From Haliea sp964022665 (GTDB taxonomy: Bacteria > Pseudomonadota > Gammaproteobacteria > Pseudomonadales > Halieaceae): DNA of 64,000 bases. Below, piece after piece: positions 30,003 to 37,698 of this stretch. Below the pieces are notes generated by a model that worked only from the letters and a program-made list of their open reading frames with translations, ran no database searches and had not been told where the DNA came from. Made by a program: the position numbers and the translations under genes. Location: contig CAXIDF010000002.1 in assembly GCA_964022665.1 (NCBI GenBank), positions 248,001-312,000 of the forward strand, written 5' to 3'. Within the stretch, counting starts at the first letter, position 1. Every line of letters starts with the position of its first letter.

Positions 30003-30928
30003 CAGCTGATCTTCTCGGCGACGCGCATGATGGCACTGCGCGCACGCGGGTTTGCAGCGACTTCGTCGGCGCTCGCGCGCACCGCCTTGCCGACCAGTCG
30101 CATATGCCGGTTGAGCGCGCTGTCGCGCACCGGCACACCGGCGGGCAGCGCATCGCCACGCGCCATATCGCGCATGTAACGCTTCACCAGCCGGTCTTCC
30201 AGGGAATGAAAGCTGATCACGACCAGCCGCCCGCCCACCTTGAGCAAGCCCAGCGCCTGCGCCAGCAGCTCAACCAGGTCATCCAGCTCGCGGTTGATAT
30301 GGATTCGAATGCCCTGGAATGCCCGCGTCGCCGGATGCTTGTGCTTCTCCCAACGCGGGTTGGCCTCACTGACAATCTTCGCCAGGCGACCCGTGGTCAC
30401 AATAGGTGCCTCGGCGCGCGCTGCAACGATGGCACCGGCGATCCGGCGTGCAAAGCGCTCCTCGCCGAACTCTTTCAATACCGCGGCGATATCCTGCTGC
30501 GCCGCTCGCCCCAGCCACTGCGCTGCGGTCTCGCCGCTGCTGGTGTCCATACGCATATCCAGCGGACCATCGTGCTGGAAACTGAAGCCGCGCTCGCTGT
30601 TGTCGAGTTGCGGGCTGGAGACCCCGAGGTCGAGCAGGATGCCGTCGACACCCTCGATATCACGCGAGCGCAGCTGGGCAGGTAACGCGGCAAAAGAACC
30701 ATGAAAGAAACTGAAGCGTGCGTCTGCAGCGCTGAGTTCGGACGCTACCAGTGCGGCTGCCGGATCCTTGTCGACACCCAGCAGCCGGCCATTGGGCGCC
30801 AGTTGTTGCAGCAAGGCGCGGCTGTGACCACCACGACCGAACGTGCCATCGACATAGATACCATCGCTTGTCGTCACCAGAGCATCCACCGCCTCTCGCA
30901 ACAATACTGTTTGATGCATGTCGCTCAC
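30002..30928 (-). CDS. rsmH: 16S rRNA (cytosine-1402-N4) methyltransferase RsmH
   Basis: The product is a 308-residue SAM-dependent methyltransferase (formerly MraW) acting on C1402 of 16S rRNA. The SAM motif DGTFGRGGHS is near residue 27, DLGVSSPQLD near 105, and VISFHSLEDR near 235 forms the conserved catalytic-domain end. It starts directly after the mraZ stop. RsmI, which methylates the same nucleotide on the 2'-OH, is encoded just beyond rnpB. Confidence 0.97.
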   Translation of the reverse strand: MSDMHQTVLLREAVDALVTTSDGIYVDGTFGRGGHSRALLQQLAPNGRLLGVDKDPAAALVASELSAADARFSFFHGSFAALPAQLRSRDIEGVDGILLDLGVSSPQLDNSERGFSFQHDGPLDMRMDTSSGETAAQWLGRAAQQDIAAVLKEFGEERFARRIAGAIVAARAEAPIVTTGRLAKIVSEANPRWEKHKHPATRAFQGIRIHINRELDDLVELLAQALGLLKVGGRLVVISFHSLEDRLVKRYMRDMARGDALPAGVPVRDSALNRHMRLVGKAVRASADEVAANPRARSAIMRVAEKIS

Positions 30929-31384
30929 CTACAGGGGGAGAGACACGAGTTCGTCGGGCAACTCCGCTTCGGGGCCGGACTCCAGCAGCGCCTGTTCGCA
31001 CTCTGCCAGCCACAGCTCCTCCGCCCACAACTCCATCTTGTTGCCCTGCCCCACCAGCACCAGCTTCTTGTCCAGATGCGCGTAATCACGCAGCGGCTGA
31101 GGCAGCAGGCAGCGGCCGTTACTGTCCATCTCGATGTCCGTGGCGTAGCCCAGCACCAGGCGCTGGAAGCGCTTGACCGCCTGCTTCAGGGCGGGCAGGG
31201 CCTGTATGTGCTTTTCGATGCGCTCCCAGTCGGGCAGCGGATAGATGACGAGGCATTTCGCCTGCGTGTCGATGGTCACCACGATCTGGCCGTCACAGAG
31301 GGCACGCAATGGCTCGCGCTGGCGCGCTGGCATGGCCAGTCGCCCCTTGGCGTCCATATTGATGTGCTGTACCCCGCGAAACAC
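30929..31384 (-). CDS. mraZ: Transcriptional regulator MraZ
   Basis: The product is a 151-residue AbrB-like DNA-binding protein with two SpoVT/AbrB repeats (about 5-50 and 80-125), each with its signature (MDAKGRLAMPARQR and MDSNGRCLLPQPLR). It is first gene of the division cluster and known to repress it in E. coli. The start is GTG at 31384 with GGGGGA upstream. Four matching boxes lie in its promoter, so autoregulation is likely. Confidence 0.96.
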   Translation of the reverse strand: MFRGVQHINMDAKGRLAMPARQREPLRALCDGQIVVTIDTQAKCLVIYPLPDWERIEKHIQALPALKQAVKRFQRLVLGYATDIEMDSNGRCLLPQPLRDYAHLDKKLVLVGQGNKMELWAEELWLAECEQALLESGPEAELPDELVSLPL

Positions 31385-31411
31385 GCCAGTTTCCCCCGCT
31401 TATCCGGCTCT

Positions 31412-31451
31412 TCAAAACCACAAAAAACCAGATATATCCACTTCTTCCCAC
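31412..31451 (-). promoter_or_regulatory. MraZ operator: four boxes at 10-bp period
   Basis: On the minus strand four consecutive 10-mers begin GTGG, GTGG, CTGG and GTGG (GTGGGAAGAA, GTGGATATAT, CTGGTTTTTT, GTGGTTTTGA). The GTGG-type box every helical turn is the known MraZ target. The array begins at the predicted start site and ends 27 nt before the mraZ start codon. Confidence 0.85.
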
Positions 31452-31459
31452 TTTTCGAC

Positions 31460-31489
31460 ACTATAGGGGCGCAGCAATTGGAGTGTCAA
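31460..31489 (-). promoter_or_regulatory. Promoter of the mra/dcw cluster
   Basis: A consensus -35 TTGACA (31484-31489) and a -10 TATAGT (31460-31465) are 18 nt apart on the minus strand. The start would be near 31453, abutting the MraZ boxes. The rest of 31490-31705 is AT-rich with no supported gene. Confidence 0.8.
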
Positions 31490-31705
31490 GCGAGCCAGTC
31501 GCGAAAAACGTTTTAATTTCAGCTAATTAGCGCTGATTGACGGGTGATTCTTCAGCTTCTGAGAGGGTAAGTGAAAACAAAAAATACATTAAAACAGACC
31601 GCTAACATCGTATATTAAGGATTCACTTTAAGTTAAAGGTTATTTTCTTCTGCCAGCAGCCACGTTTTAGTAGAAAAAAACATAAGCGGCGACGTCGGGC
31701 GCAAG

Positions 31706-31736
31706 CAACGCGACGGCACATACTGCCGCCGCGTTG
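31706..31736. other. Long hairpin between rnpB and mraZ
   Basis: CAACGCG-A-CGGCA pairs with TGCCG-C-CGCGTTG around a 5-nt loop, 12 pairs with one mismatch. It lies about 15 nt past the RNase P RNA 3' end. The nearest T-tract on the minus strand comes about 20 nt later, so it is an atypical terminator or a processing stop for rnpB. Confidence 0.65.
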
Positions 31737-31750
31737 GAAAGGGGATAAGT

Positions 31751-32090
31751 GAGTCGGTCGATAAGCCGGGTTCTGTCGTGGACGATCATTCATCTGCGAC
31801 CGGCGTCGCCGCCGGCCTGTAGCGACCTACCCGAATCCACTGCGGGCCGCAGCATACGGATTCCTATTTGGTCTTGCTCCGAGTGGGGTTTACCATCGCC
31901 ACGCCTGTTGCCAGCCGCGCGGTGCGCTCTTACCGCACCTTTTCACCCTTACCCGACTCGCGCCGGGCGGTATCCTTTCTGTTGCACTTTCCGTAGGCTC
32001 ACGCCCCCCAGGCGTTACCTGGCACCCTGCCCTGTGGAGCCCGGACTTTCCTCCCCTGGCCGAAACCAGAAGCGATCGCCTGACCGACTC
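31751..32090 (-). ncRNA. rnpB: RNase P RNA
   Basis: This is the catalytic RNA of RNase P, which matures tRNA 5' ends. On the minus strand the ends pair as helix P1 (GAGTCGGTC with GACCGACTC). The core includes GAGGAAAGTCCGGGCTCC near the 5' end, ACAGAAA and GGTAAACCCC, and near the 3' end CGACAGAACCCGGCTTA, whose GGCTTAT precedes P1. It is a type A RNA by these elements. The ends are set from P1 and may be off by a few bases. Confidence 0.95.
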
Positions 32091-32097
32091 GGCGGCA

Positions 32098-32126
32098 AGC
32101 CTACCCGCTGCGCGGCCGCCGGGCAA
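32098..32126 (-). promoter_or_regulatory. Promoter of rnpB
   Basis: A -35 TTGCCC (32121-32126) and a -10 TAGGCT (32098-32103) are spaced 17 nt on the minus strand. The start predicted about 7 nt on coincides with the first base of helix P1 near 32090, which supports the call. Confidence 0.7.
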
Positions 32127-32176
32127 CACAAACTTCCCCGGCGTGAATGGCCGTGCAGGAAGCGCCGGCGCTGTGG

Positions 32177-33010
32177 TCAGCCCTTTTGCCCGAGGAGATA
32201 GTCGTACAGCACCTTCTTGCGCAGCCCGGTGAGATCGGCAACCACAGCGGAAGCGCGCTTGGCGGGCAACTCTTCAGCCAGTCGCAGCAGCATACGGGTG
32301 ACATCGGGCGTGAGCGCCTCATCGCGCCCGCGCTGGCCGCTGACAGCGAGCACAATCTCGCCACGCTGCTGGTTGCTGTCGGCTGCCACGAAACCAGCCA
32401 GGTCACCCAGGGTCGCCCGCTTCAGCGTTTCGAAGGTTTTGCTCAATTCCCGCGCCAACAGTGCCTCGCGCTGGTCACCAAAGGCCGTCACCATGTCCTG
32501 CAGGGTCTCTGCTACCCGGTGCGGTGCCTCATAGAACACCAGGGTGGCCGACTCTGCCGCCAGGTCCTGCAGGCGGCGCGCACGGGCGCCCGCCTTGGCG
32601 GGCAGAAAGCCTTCAAACAGGAAGCGGTCAGTGGGCAGGCCAGAGGCGCTGAGTGCGGCGATCGCGGCACAGGGCCCGGGCAGTGGAATCACCCGGTGAC
32701 CGGCGTCCTGCGCGTCGCGCACCAGGCGATAACCGGGGTCGGAGATCAGTGGCGTGCCGGCATCCGACACCAGCGCCACCACTCCACCGCCGGCGATGCA
32801 CTCCAATATGCGAGCCTGCGCCCGCTCGCCGCTGTGCTCATGGTAAGCCAGCAGCGTCGCCGTGATGGAAAAATGCTGCAGCAGGCGCGCGGTGTGCCGC
32901 GTATCCTCTGCTGCGACAATATCCGCCGCGGTAAGTACCGCCAGGGCACGCGAGGTCATATCTCCCAGGTTGCCGATTGGCGTGGCAACAACATATAGTC
33001 CGGACTCCAC
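32177..33010 (-). CDS. rsmI: 16S rRNA (cytidine-1402-2'-O) methyltransferase RsmI
   Basis: The product is 277 residues, of the tetrapyrrole-methylase fold. Family motifs are YVVATPIGNLGD at the N terminus, AAEDTRHT near 34, the SAM-binding VSDAGTPLISDPG near 82, and PGPCAAIAALSASGLP near 112. The start is GTG at 33010. It is divergent from lpoA with 83 nt between starts, the usual yraL-lpoA arrangement. Confidence 0.96.
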   Translation of the reverse strand: MESGLYVVATPIGNLGDMTSRALAVLTAADIVAAEDTRHTARLLQHFSITATLLAYHEHSGERAQARILECIAGGGVVALVSDAGTPLISDPGYRLVRDAQDAGHRVIPLPGPCAAIAALSASGLPTDRFLFEGFLPAKAGARARRLQDLAAESATLVFYEAPHRVAETLQDMVTAFGDQREALLARELSKTFETLKRATLGDLAGFVAADSNQQRGEIVLAVSGQRGRDEALTPDVTRMLLRLAEELPAKRASAVVADLTGLRKKVLYDYLLGQKG

Positions 33011-33093
33011 TGATCACCCCTGGCCCTGTATCATTTACCTGGCATGGACCTCACCGCTGGTGGCTGCGGTCCCGTTGCAGCCGGAAGGATAGC

Positions 33094-34908
33094 ATGACGC
33101 GTACAATGACCCCGACCACCGCGGGCGGTAAAACAGCAGCGGCGGCCATTCTGCTGCTGGCCCTGGCCACTGGCTGCACCACCGCGCCCCCTGAGCCGGT
33201 CGCGCCCAGCACACCGACAGTGGTGCCAGAGGCTCCAGCAGAGCCCTCGCCTACGTTGCCTCCGCCCATGCCCACAAGCCGTTGGGACACGACCTTCGAG
33301 CAGACCCGCGCCGCTCTGCGGGCGCGCGACTGGATGACTGCCGAGCAGACCCTTGCAAGCCTTCCGCAGGACCTGGACTCGGCTGACCGCAGCCGACGGG
33401 ACTTCCTGCTTGCTCGTGCGGCATTTTTGCGCGGCGACCTCGATCGCACAGACGCCCTGCTCACCGCCAGGCCAGAGGAAGACGTACCCGCGGCACTGCG
33501 CCTGGAGCAGGCCGAGTTCACCCGGGAGATCGCACAGCTCGCCGGGGACTGGCTAACAAGCGCCCGGATTGGGGCAGAGATACTGAGGCAGCAACCCGCC
33601 GATGCAGGTCTGCGCCGTGCTATCTGGCGCGACCTCAACCGCAGCAGCGAGGCCGCTATCACAACGGCCCTCGCCGCCGCGCCCGACGCTGACTGGCGCG
33701 GCTGGCTGGAATTGGCATTGCGGGACCGGCGCGCCGAAAACCCGCAATCTCTGCAGGAAGCGCTGTTGGAGTGGCGCAGCCAACACCCCTCTCACCCCGC
33801 CGCCATGCAGCTGCCGGGAGGCCTCGAGTATATTGCCCGGGGCGTGCGCACACCGCGGAAGGTGGCACTGCTGTTGCCACTCAGCGGGCGCCTGGCGCCT
33901 GCCGCACGTGCGGTGCAGGACGGCTACCTGGCTCATTACTTCGCCGCCCGGGCGCGCGGGGAGACTCCCTATTCGCTCAACGTTATCGATACCACCACCC
34001 ATGCATCCGCTGCCGCCGCGTACGACCAGGCAGTTGCCGACGGTGCGGAGATCGTCGTCGGACCACTGAGCAAGGAAGCGGTCGCAGAGCTGGGGCAGAT
34101 ACCCGAGCGCCCTGTACCTATCCTGGCCCTGAACCGCACCGACAGTGACGCCCTGCAAAGTGGCAGCGCACTGGTGCAGCTGTCGCTGGCACCCGAGGAT
34201 GATGCACAGCGCATCGCCGAACTGGCCTACGGTGCCGGCGCGCGCAAGGCACTGCTGCTGCGCCCCGCCGGCGAGCGCGGAGCCAGGCTCGAGGACGTCC
34301 TGCAGCAACGCTGGCAGGCACTGGGGGGCCAGATTGTCAGCACCGCGAGCTACACCAGTGCCGAAGCCTACTCTGACAACATCAAGAATGCGCTCAACCT
34401 GAACGCCAGCGAACAGCGTGCCAGCGACATCCGCAGTATGCTGGCCACCAACATCGAATTCACCCCGCGCCGGCGACAGGATATCGATGTCATCTTCCTG
34501 CTTGCGGATTCCCCGGTTGAGGCGCGCTCCCTCAAGCCCCTGCTGGCATTTCACTATGCCGGTACGGTCCCCGTCTACGCCACATCCAGCGCCTACAGCG
34601 GTGTTCCCGACCCGAGAGATCGCGACCTGAACGGCATGCGCCTCGCCGAGATACCCTGGCTGCTCGGCAGCAACCCGGGGCTGCGGGTTGCCATTGCCGC
34701 CGGCGACACCGGAAGCGACAGCCTCGCCCGCCTCAACGCACTGGGCGCGGATGCGTGGCTGGTGCAGTCCCGCTTCGCCCAGCTGCAGGCCGGCGCCGAT
34801 GCCCTGCTGCGAGGGGACACGGGGCTGCTGCGACTGGACCCCGGCCTGCGTTTACAGCGTGAGCCCGTATTGGCGGTATTTGATGGCAGCGACCTGGCCC
34901 AACCGTGA
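33094..34908 (+). CDS. lpoA: Outer-membrane lipoprotein LpoA, activator of PBP1A
   Basis: The product is a 604-residue LppC/LpoA-family protein. The signal ends ALATGC with Cys28 as lipidation site, followed by a Pro/Ala-rich linker, a helical TPR-like N domain (to about 270), and a C domain of the periplasmic-binding type that starts RKVALLLPLSGRLA. In E. coli LpoA stimulates PBP1A transpeptidation from the outer membrane. A longer open frame exists, but ATG at 33094 has GGAAGGA upstream and gives the signal peptide. First gene of lpoA-yraN-diaA-dolP. Confidence 0.93.
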   Translation: MTRTMTPTTAGGKTAAAAILLLALATGCTTAPPEPVAPSTPTVVPEAPAEPSPTLPPPMPTSRWDTTFEQTRAALRARDWMTAEQTLASLPQDLDSADRSRRDFLLARAAFLRGDLDRTDALLTARPEEDVPAALRLEQAEFTREIAQLAGDWLTSARIGAEILRQQPADAGLRRAIWRDLNRSSEAAITTALAAAPDADWRGWLELALRDRRAENPQSLQEALLEWRSQHPSHPAAMQLPGGLEYIARGVRTPRKVALLLPLSGRLAPAARAVQDGYLAHYFAARARGETPYSLNVIDTTTHASAAAAYDQAVADGAEIVVGPLSKEAVAELGQIPERPVPILALNRTDSDALQSGSALVQLSLAPEDDAQRIAELAYGAGARKALLLRPAGERGARLEDVLQQRWQALGGQIVSTASYTSAEAYSDNIKNALNLNASEQRASDIRSMLATNIEFTPRRRQDIDVIFLLADSPVEARSLKPLLAFHYAGTVPVYATSSAYSGVPDPRDRDLNGMRLAEIPWLLGSNPGLRVAIAAGDTGSDSLARLNALGADAWLVQSRFAQLQAGADALLRGDTGLLRLDPGLRLQREPVLAVFDGSDLAQP

Positions 34909-34941
34909 CCTATACTGCCACCGAGGCAGGGAGGCTTCGGT

Positions 34942-35301
34942 ATGCAGGGCCCGGGAGACTGGTATGAGGACGCAGCCGCACGCTGGCTCTGCGCACACGG
35001 ATGGCAGCTGGTGCAGCGCAACTTTCGCTGCAAGCTGGGGGAAATCGACATTATCGCCCTCGACGGTGAGTGCCTTGTGTTCGTGGAAGTACGCGCGCGC
35101 AGCAACCCCCGCTTCAGCTCCGCCGCCGCATCGGTGGACAGGCAAAAACAGCGCAAGCTGCTGCGTGCCGCCCGCGTGTTCCTGCAACGCAACGCGCAGT
35201 GGCAAGCCAGGCCCTGTCGATTTGACGTGCTTGCCTTCAACCCGCGACAATCCATGCCTGAACCGGCGCCGCTGTGGATTCGCAGCGCTTTCAGTGCCTG
35301 A
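34942..35301 (+). CDS. yraN: YraN/UPF0102 family endonuclease-like protein
   Basis: The product is 119 residues with the restriction-endonuclease-like core of UPF0102: an N-terminal Glu (YEDAAARWL), GEIDIIALDG and VFVEVRAR, that is E...D...ExK-like with R where K is usual. The function of the family is unsettled, and roles in DNA processing have been proposed. It keeps the conserved place between lpoA and diaA. Confidence 0.9.
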   Translation: MQGPGDWYEDAAARWLCAHGWQLVQRNFRCKLGEIDIIALDGECLVFVEVRARSNPRFSSAAASVDRQKQRKLLRAARVFLQRNAQWQARPCRFDVLAFNPRQSMPEPAPLWIRSAFSA

Positions 35302-35324
35302 CTCCCCAGCGATGGACATAGTGC

Positions 35325-35927
35325 ATGGATGATGACTACGGGCTGATCGCCGATACCGTGCAGGACACCATCAGCACACTGGCGATGGCGGTAGATGAGC
35401 TGGCCGACCCCATTCAGCGGGCCGCCGCCAGTATGGTGGCAACGCTGCTGCGGGAGGGCAAGGTGATGGCCTGCGGCAATGGTGTGGATGCAGGCTTGAG
35501 CCAACTGCTTTGCAGCAGCCTGCTCGCCGGGCTCGAGCGCGACCGACCTTCCCTCCCCGCCATGGCCCTGTCAGCGGACGGCGCCAGCCTCACCGGTATC
35601 GCACACGAACACGGACTCGATGAGATCTGGGCGTGCCAGGTGCGGGCGCTCGGGCAACCGGGTGACACGCTGGTTTGCTTCAGCAGCGCCACCGCCGCCG
35701 GCAGCCTGTTGCGGGCCATCGAAGCGGCACGGGAACGCAACGTTGCCGTCGTCGTGCTGTCCAACGCGCAAGACGCCTCGCTCAGCCAGCTTCTGGAGGG
35801 CACGGATATCGCCATTGCCTGCACCGCCACACGGCGCCCGCGGGTGATAGAATTGCACACGGTGGTCATTCACTTGCTTTGCGAACTGATTGACCGCAGC
35901 CTGTTCGGCAACTACAACGGAAACTGA
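35325..35927 (+). CDS. diaA: DnaA initiator-associating protein DiaA (SIS domain)
   Basis: The product is a 200-residue SIS-domain protein. Alignment by eye to E. coli DiaA is good around CGNG, ERDRPSLPA, QVRALGQPGD and the C-terminal CELIDRSLF. DiaA tetramers bind DnaA and help its assembly at oriC. The paralogous enzyme GmhA has a zinc/sugar site (GGSA..DAQH) that is not kept here (GVDAGLSQL), which favours DiaA. Neighbouring yraN and dolP support it. Confidence 0.88.
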   Translation: MDDDYGLIADTVQDTISTLAMAVDELADPIQRAAASMVATLLREGKVMACGNGVDAGLSQLLCSSLLAGLERDRPSLPAMALSADGASLTGIAHEHGLDEIWACQVRALGQPGDTLVCFSSATAAGSLLRAIEAARERNVAVVVLSNAQDASLSQLLEGTDIAIACTATRRPRVIELHTVVIHLLCELIDRSLFGNYNGN

Positions 35928-35929
35928 CC

Positions 35930-36502
35930 ATGAAACAACTTGCACCGCTCCTCACCCTTCTCGGCAGCCTCCTACTCACGGGCTGCGGCAGCATGCTGGC
36001 GGCCGTTGAGGCCGACTCCATCGAGGATCAACCCGACGAGCGCAACATGGCACAGCGGCTCGAGGACGAGAGCATCGAAGTCAAAGCCATCGTCAACATC
36101 CACGCCGCGAACACCGCCTTCGACGACGCCCATCTGATCGCCGTAAGCTACAACGGTTTCGTGCTGCTTGCCGGGCAGGTGGGCACCGCTGAGCTGAAAG
36201 CCCAGGCGGCCGATGAGGTGCGGAAAATACGCGGCGTACGGCGCATCTACAACGAAATCGACGTGAAGGCACCCACCGGCGCTTTGGTGCGCACCAGTGA
36301 TGCGTGGATCACCACGAAAATCAAGTCCTGGCTGCTGACCAACATGGATACACCCGGCATGCGCACCAAGGTGGTCACCGAAAACAGCGTGGTTTATCTG
36401 ATGGGGCTGGTATCGAAAGAAGAGGCGCGCAGGATAGCGGATGTGGCCGCCTCGGTCTCTGGCGTGACCCGCGTGGTGCAGTTGTTCGAAACCATTCCGT
36501 AA
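35930..36502 (+). CDS. dolP: BON-domain outer-membrane lipoprotein DolP
   Basis: The product is a 190-residue lipoprotein. The signal ends LLLTGC (Cys20), then two BON domains follow (about 45-115 and 125-190), with YNGFVLLAGQVGT and ENSVVYLMGLVSKEEA marking each. DolP (YraP) binds anionic phospholipid, sits near the division site and supports outer-membrane integrity. It lies 2 nt after diaA. Confidence 0.93.
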   Translation: MKQLAPLLTLLGSLLLTGCGSMLAAVEADSIEDQPDERNMAQRLEDESIEVKAIVNIHAANTAFDDAHLIAVSYNGFVLLAGQVGTAELKAQAADEVRKIRGVRRIYNEIDVKAPTGALVRTSDAWITTKIKSWLLTNMDTPGMRTKVVTENSVVYLMGLVSKEEARRIADVAASVSGVTRVVQLFETIP

Positions 36503-36536
36503 CCGCGGCGCACAGGCGCCCCGCCAGGTTAGGTCA

Positions 36537-36959
36537 CTACTTGACGATCTTCAGTGACGGCCGACCTTCCGGTTTCGACGTGGAGCCCCCCGCATCGTCA
36601 CCGGAGGGGTTATCGGGCGGCTCGGGTGACTCTTCCGCCTCAAAGACCATGCCCTGGCCATTCTCACGGGCATAAATCCCGATTACAGCACCCACCGGCA
36701 GCAGGATATCGGTGGGCGTGCCGCCGAACCGGCCATTGAAACTGATCCACTCATTGCCGATCAGCAGCTCAATCACCGCGCTCGGGCTTACATTGAGCAC
36801 AATCTGCCCGTCCTTCACATACTGAGAAGGTACTTCAACGCCCGGCCGTCTGGCATCGACCAGCAGGTAGGGCGTACAGTCATTGTCGACAATCCACTCG
36901 TACAGCGCCCGCATGATGTACGGGCGGCTGGGTGTCATTGTCGCGTTGTCGTCACTCAT
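36537..36959 (-). CDS. sspB: ClpXP specificity-enhancing factor SspB
   Basis: The product is a 140-residue adaptor that binds ssrA-tagged peptides and delivers them to ClpXP. The substrate-binding domain fills residues 10-110 (PYIMRALYEWIVDN, ISFNGRFGG, PVGAVIGIYARENG). A disordered acidic linker follows, ending in the ClpX-binding motif RPSLKIVK. It is 29 nt after sspA in an operon, as usual. Confidence 0.95.
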   Translation of the reverse strand: MSDDNATMTPSRPYIMRALYEWIVDNDCTPYLLVDARRPGVEVPSQYVKDGQIVLNVSPSAVIELLIGNEWISFNGRFGGTPTDILLPVGAVIGIYARENGQGMVFEAEESPEPPDNPSGDDAGGSTSKPEGRPSLKIVK

Positions 36960-36988
36960 GCGTTGGGTTTACCCCTTCGTCGTTTCCC

Positions 36989-37645
36989 CTAGGGGCGCAT
37001 CTCACGTTCCTGCTCGGAGAGGCTCTCCTGGAACGATTCACGGCCAAACAGCGCGTCCATATACGCCAGCAACGGCTTGGTCTGCTTGCCAGGGCGCACA
37101 TCGATGCCCAGGGAGGGCAGGCGCCAGAGGATGGGTGCCAGGCAACAGTCCACCAGCGTGAACTCGTCGCTCATGAAGAAGGGCTTCTCCGCAAAGATAG
37201 GCGCAATACCCACCAGACCATCGCGCAATTCCTTGGTCGCCTTGCTGACCACGTTGTCGCTGCGGGAATGCTGAATGGAATCCACCAACGAGCACCAGTC
37301 CTTCTCGATACGGTGGATATACAGGCGACTCTCCGCGCGCGCGACCGGGTAAACCGGTAGCAGGGGTGGATGCGGGAACCGCTCGTCCAGATACTCCATC
37401 ATCACCTTGGACTCGTAGAGTACAAGATCCCGATCAACCAGCGTCGGCAGTGAATTGTAGGGGTTCAAGTCAGCCAGCTCTGCAGGAGGGTGGGCGCTAT
37501 CCGACTCGATCATGTCGACCGTCACGCCCTTCTCGGCGAGCACGATGCGCACGCGGTGGCTGTATTGGCTGGCACTGTCAGAGAAGAAGGTCATGGAAGA
37601 CCGTTTCGCCACCACACCCAGTGCGTTGTCATCAGCTCGTTTCAT
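36989..37645 (-). CDS. sspA: Stringent starvation protein A
   Basis: The product is 218 residues with a GST-like fold. SspA binds sigma-70 RNA polymerase and activates stationary-phase and acid-tolerance genes. The KRSSMTFFSD start, the NPYNSLPTLVDRDLVLYES thioredoxin-like segment and the KPFFMSDEFTLVDC helical-domain motif are present. It follows the cytochrome bc1 genes, the common petABC-sspAB order. Confidence 0.94.
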   Translation of the reverse strand: MKRADDNALGVVAKRSSMTFFSDSASQYSHRVRIVLAEKGVTVDMIESDSAHPPAELADLNPYNSLPTLVDRDLVLYESKVMMEYLDERFPHPPLLPVYPVARAESRLYIHRIEKDWCSLVDSIQHSRSDNVVSKATKELRDGLVGIAPIFAEKPFFMSDEFTLVDCCLAPILWRLPSLGIDVRPGKQTKPLLAYMDALFGRESFQESLSEQEREMRP

Positions 37646-37668
37646 AGTGCATTCCAGAACGTGGGGGA

Positions 37669-37687
37669 GACCGGCAAAATGCCGGTC
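37669..37687. other. Hairpin between cytochrome bc1 and sspA
   Basis: GACCGGC and GCCGGTC form a perfect 7-bp stem around AAAAT. No T-tract follows on either strand, so it may be a weak attenuator or an mRNA-stabilising structure in the 53-nt gap. Confidence 0.55.
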
Positions 37688-37698
37688 CCGGGGGCATA

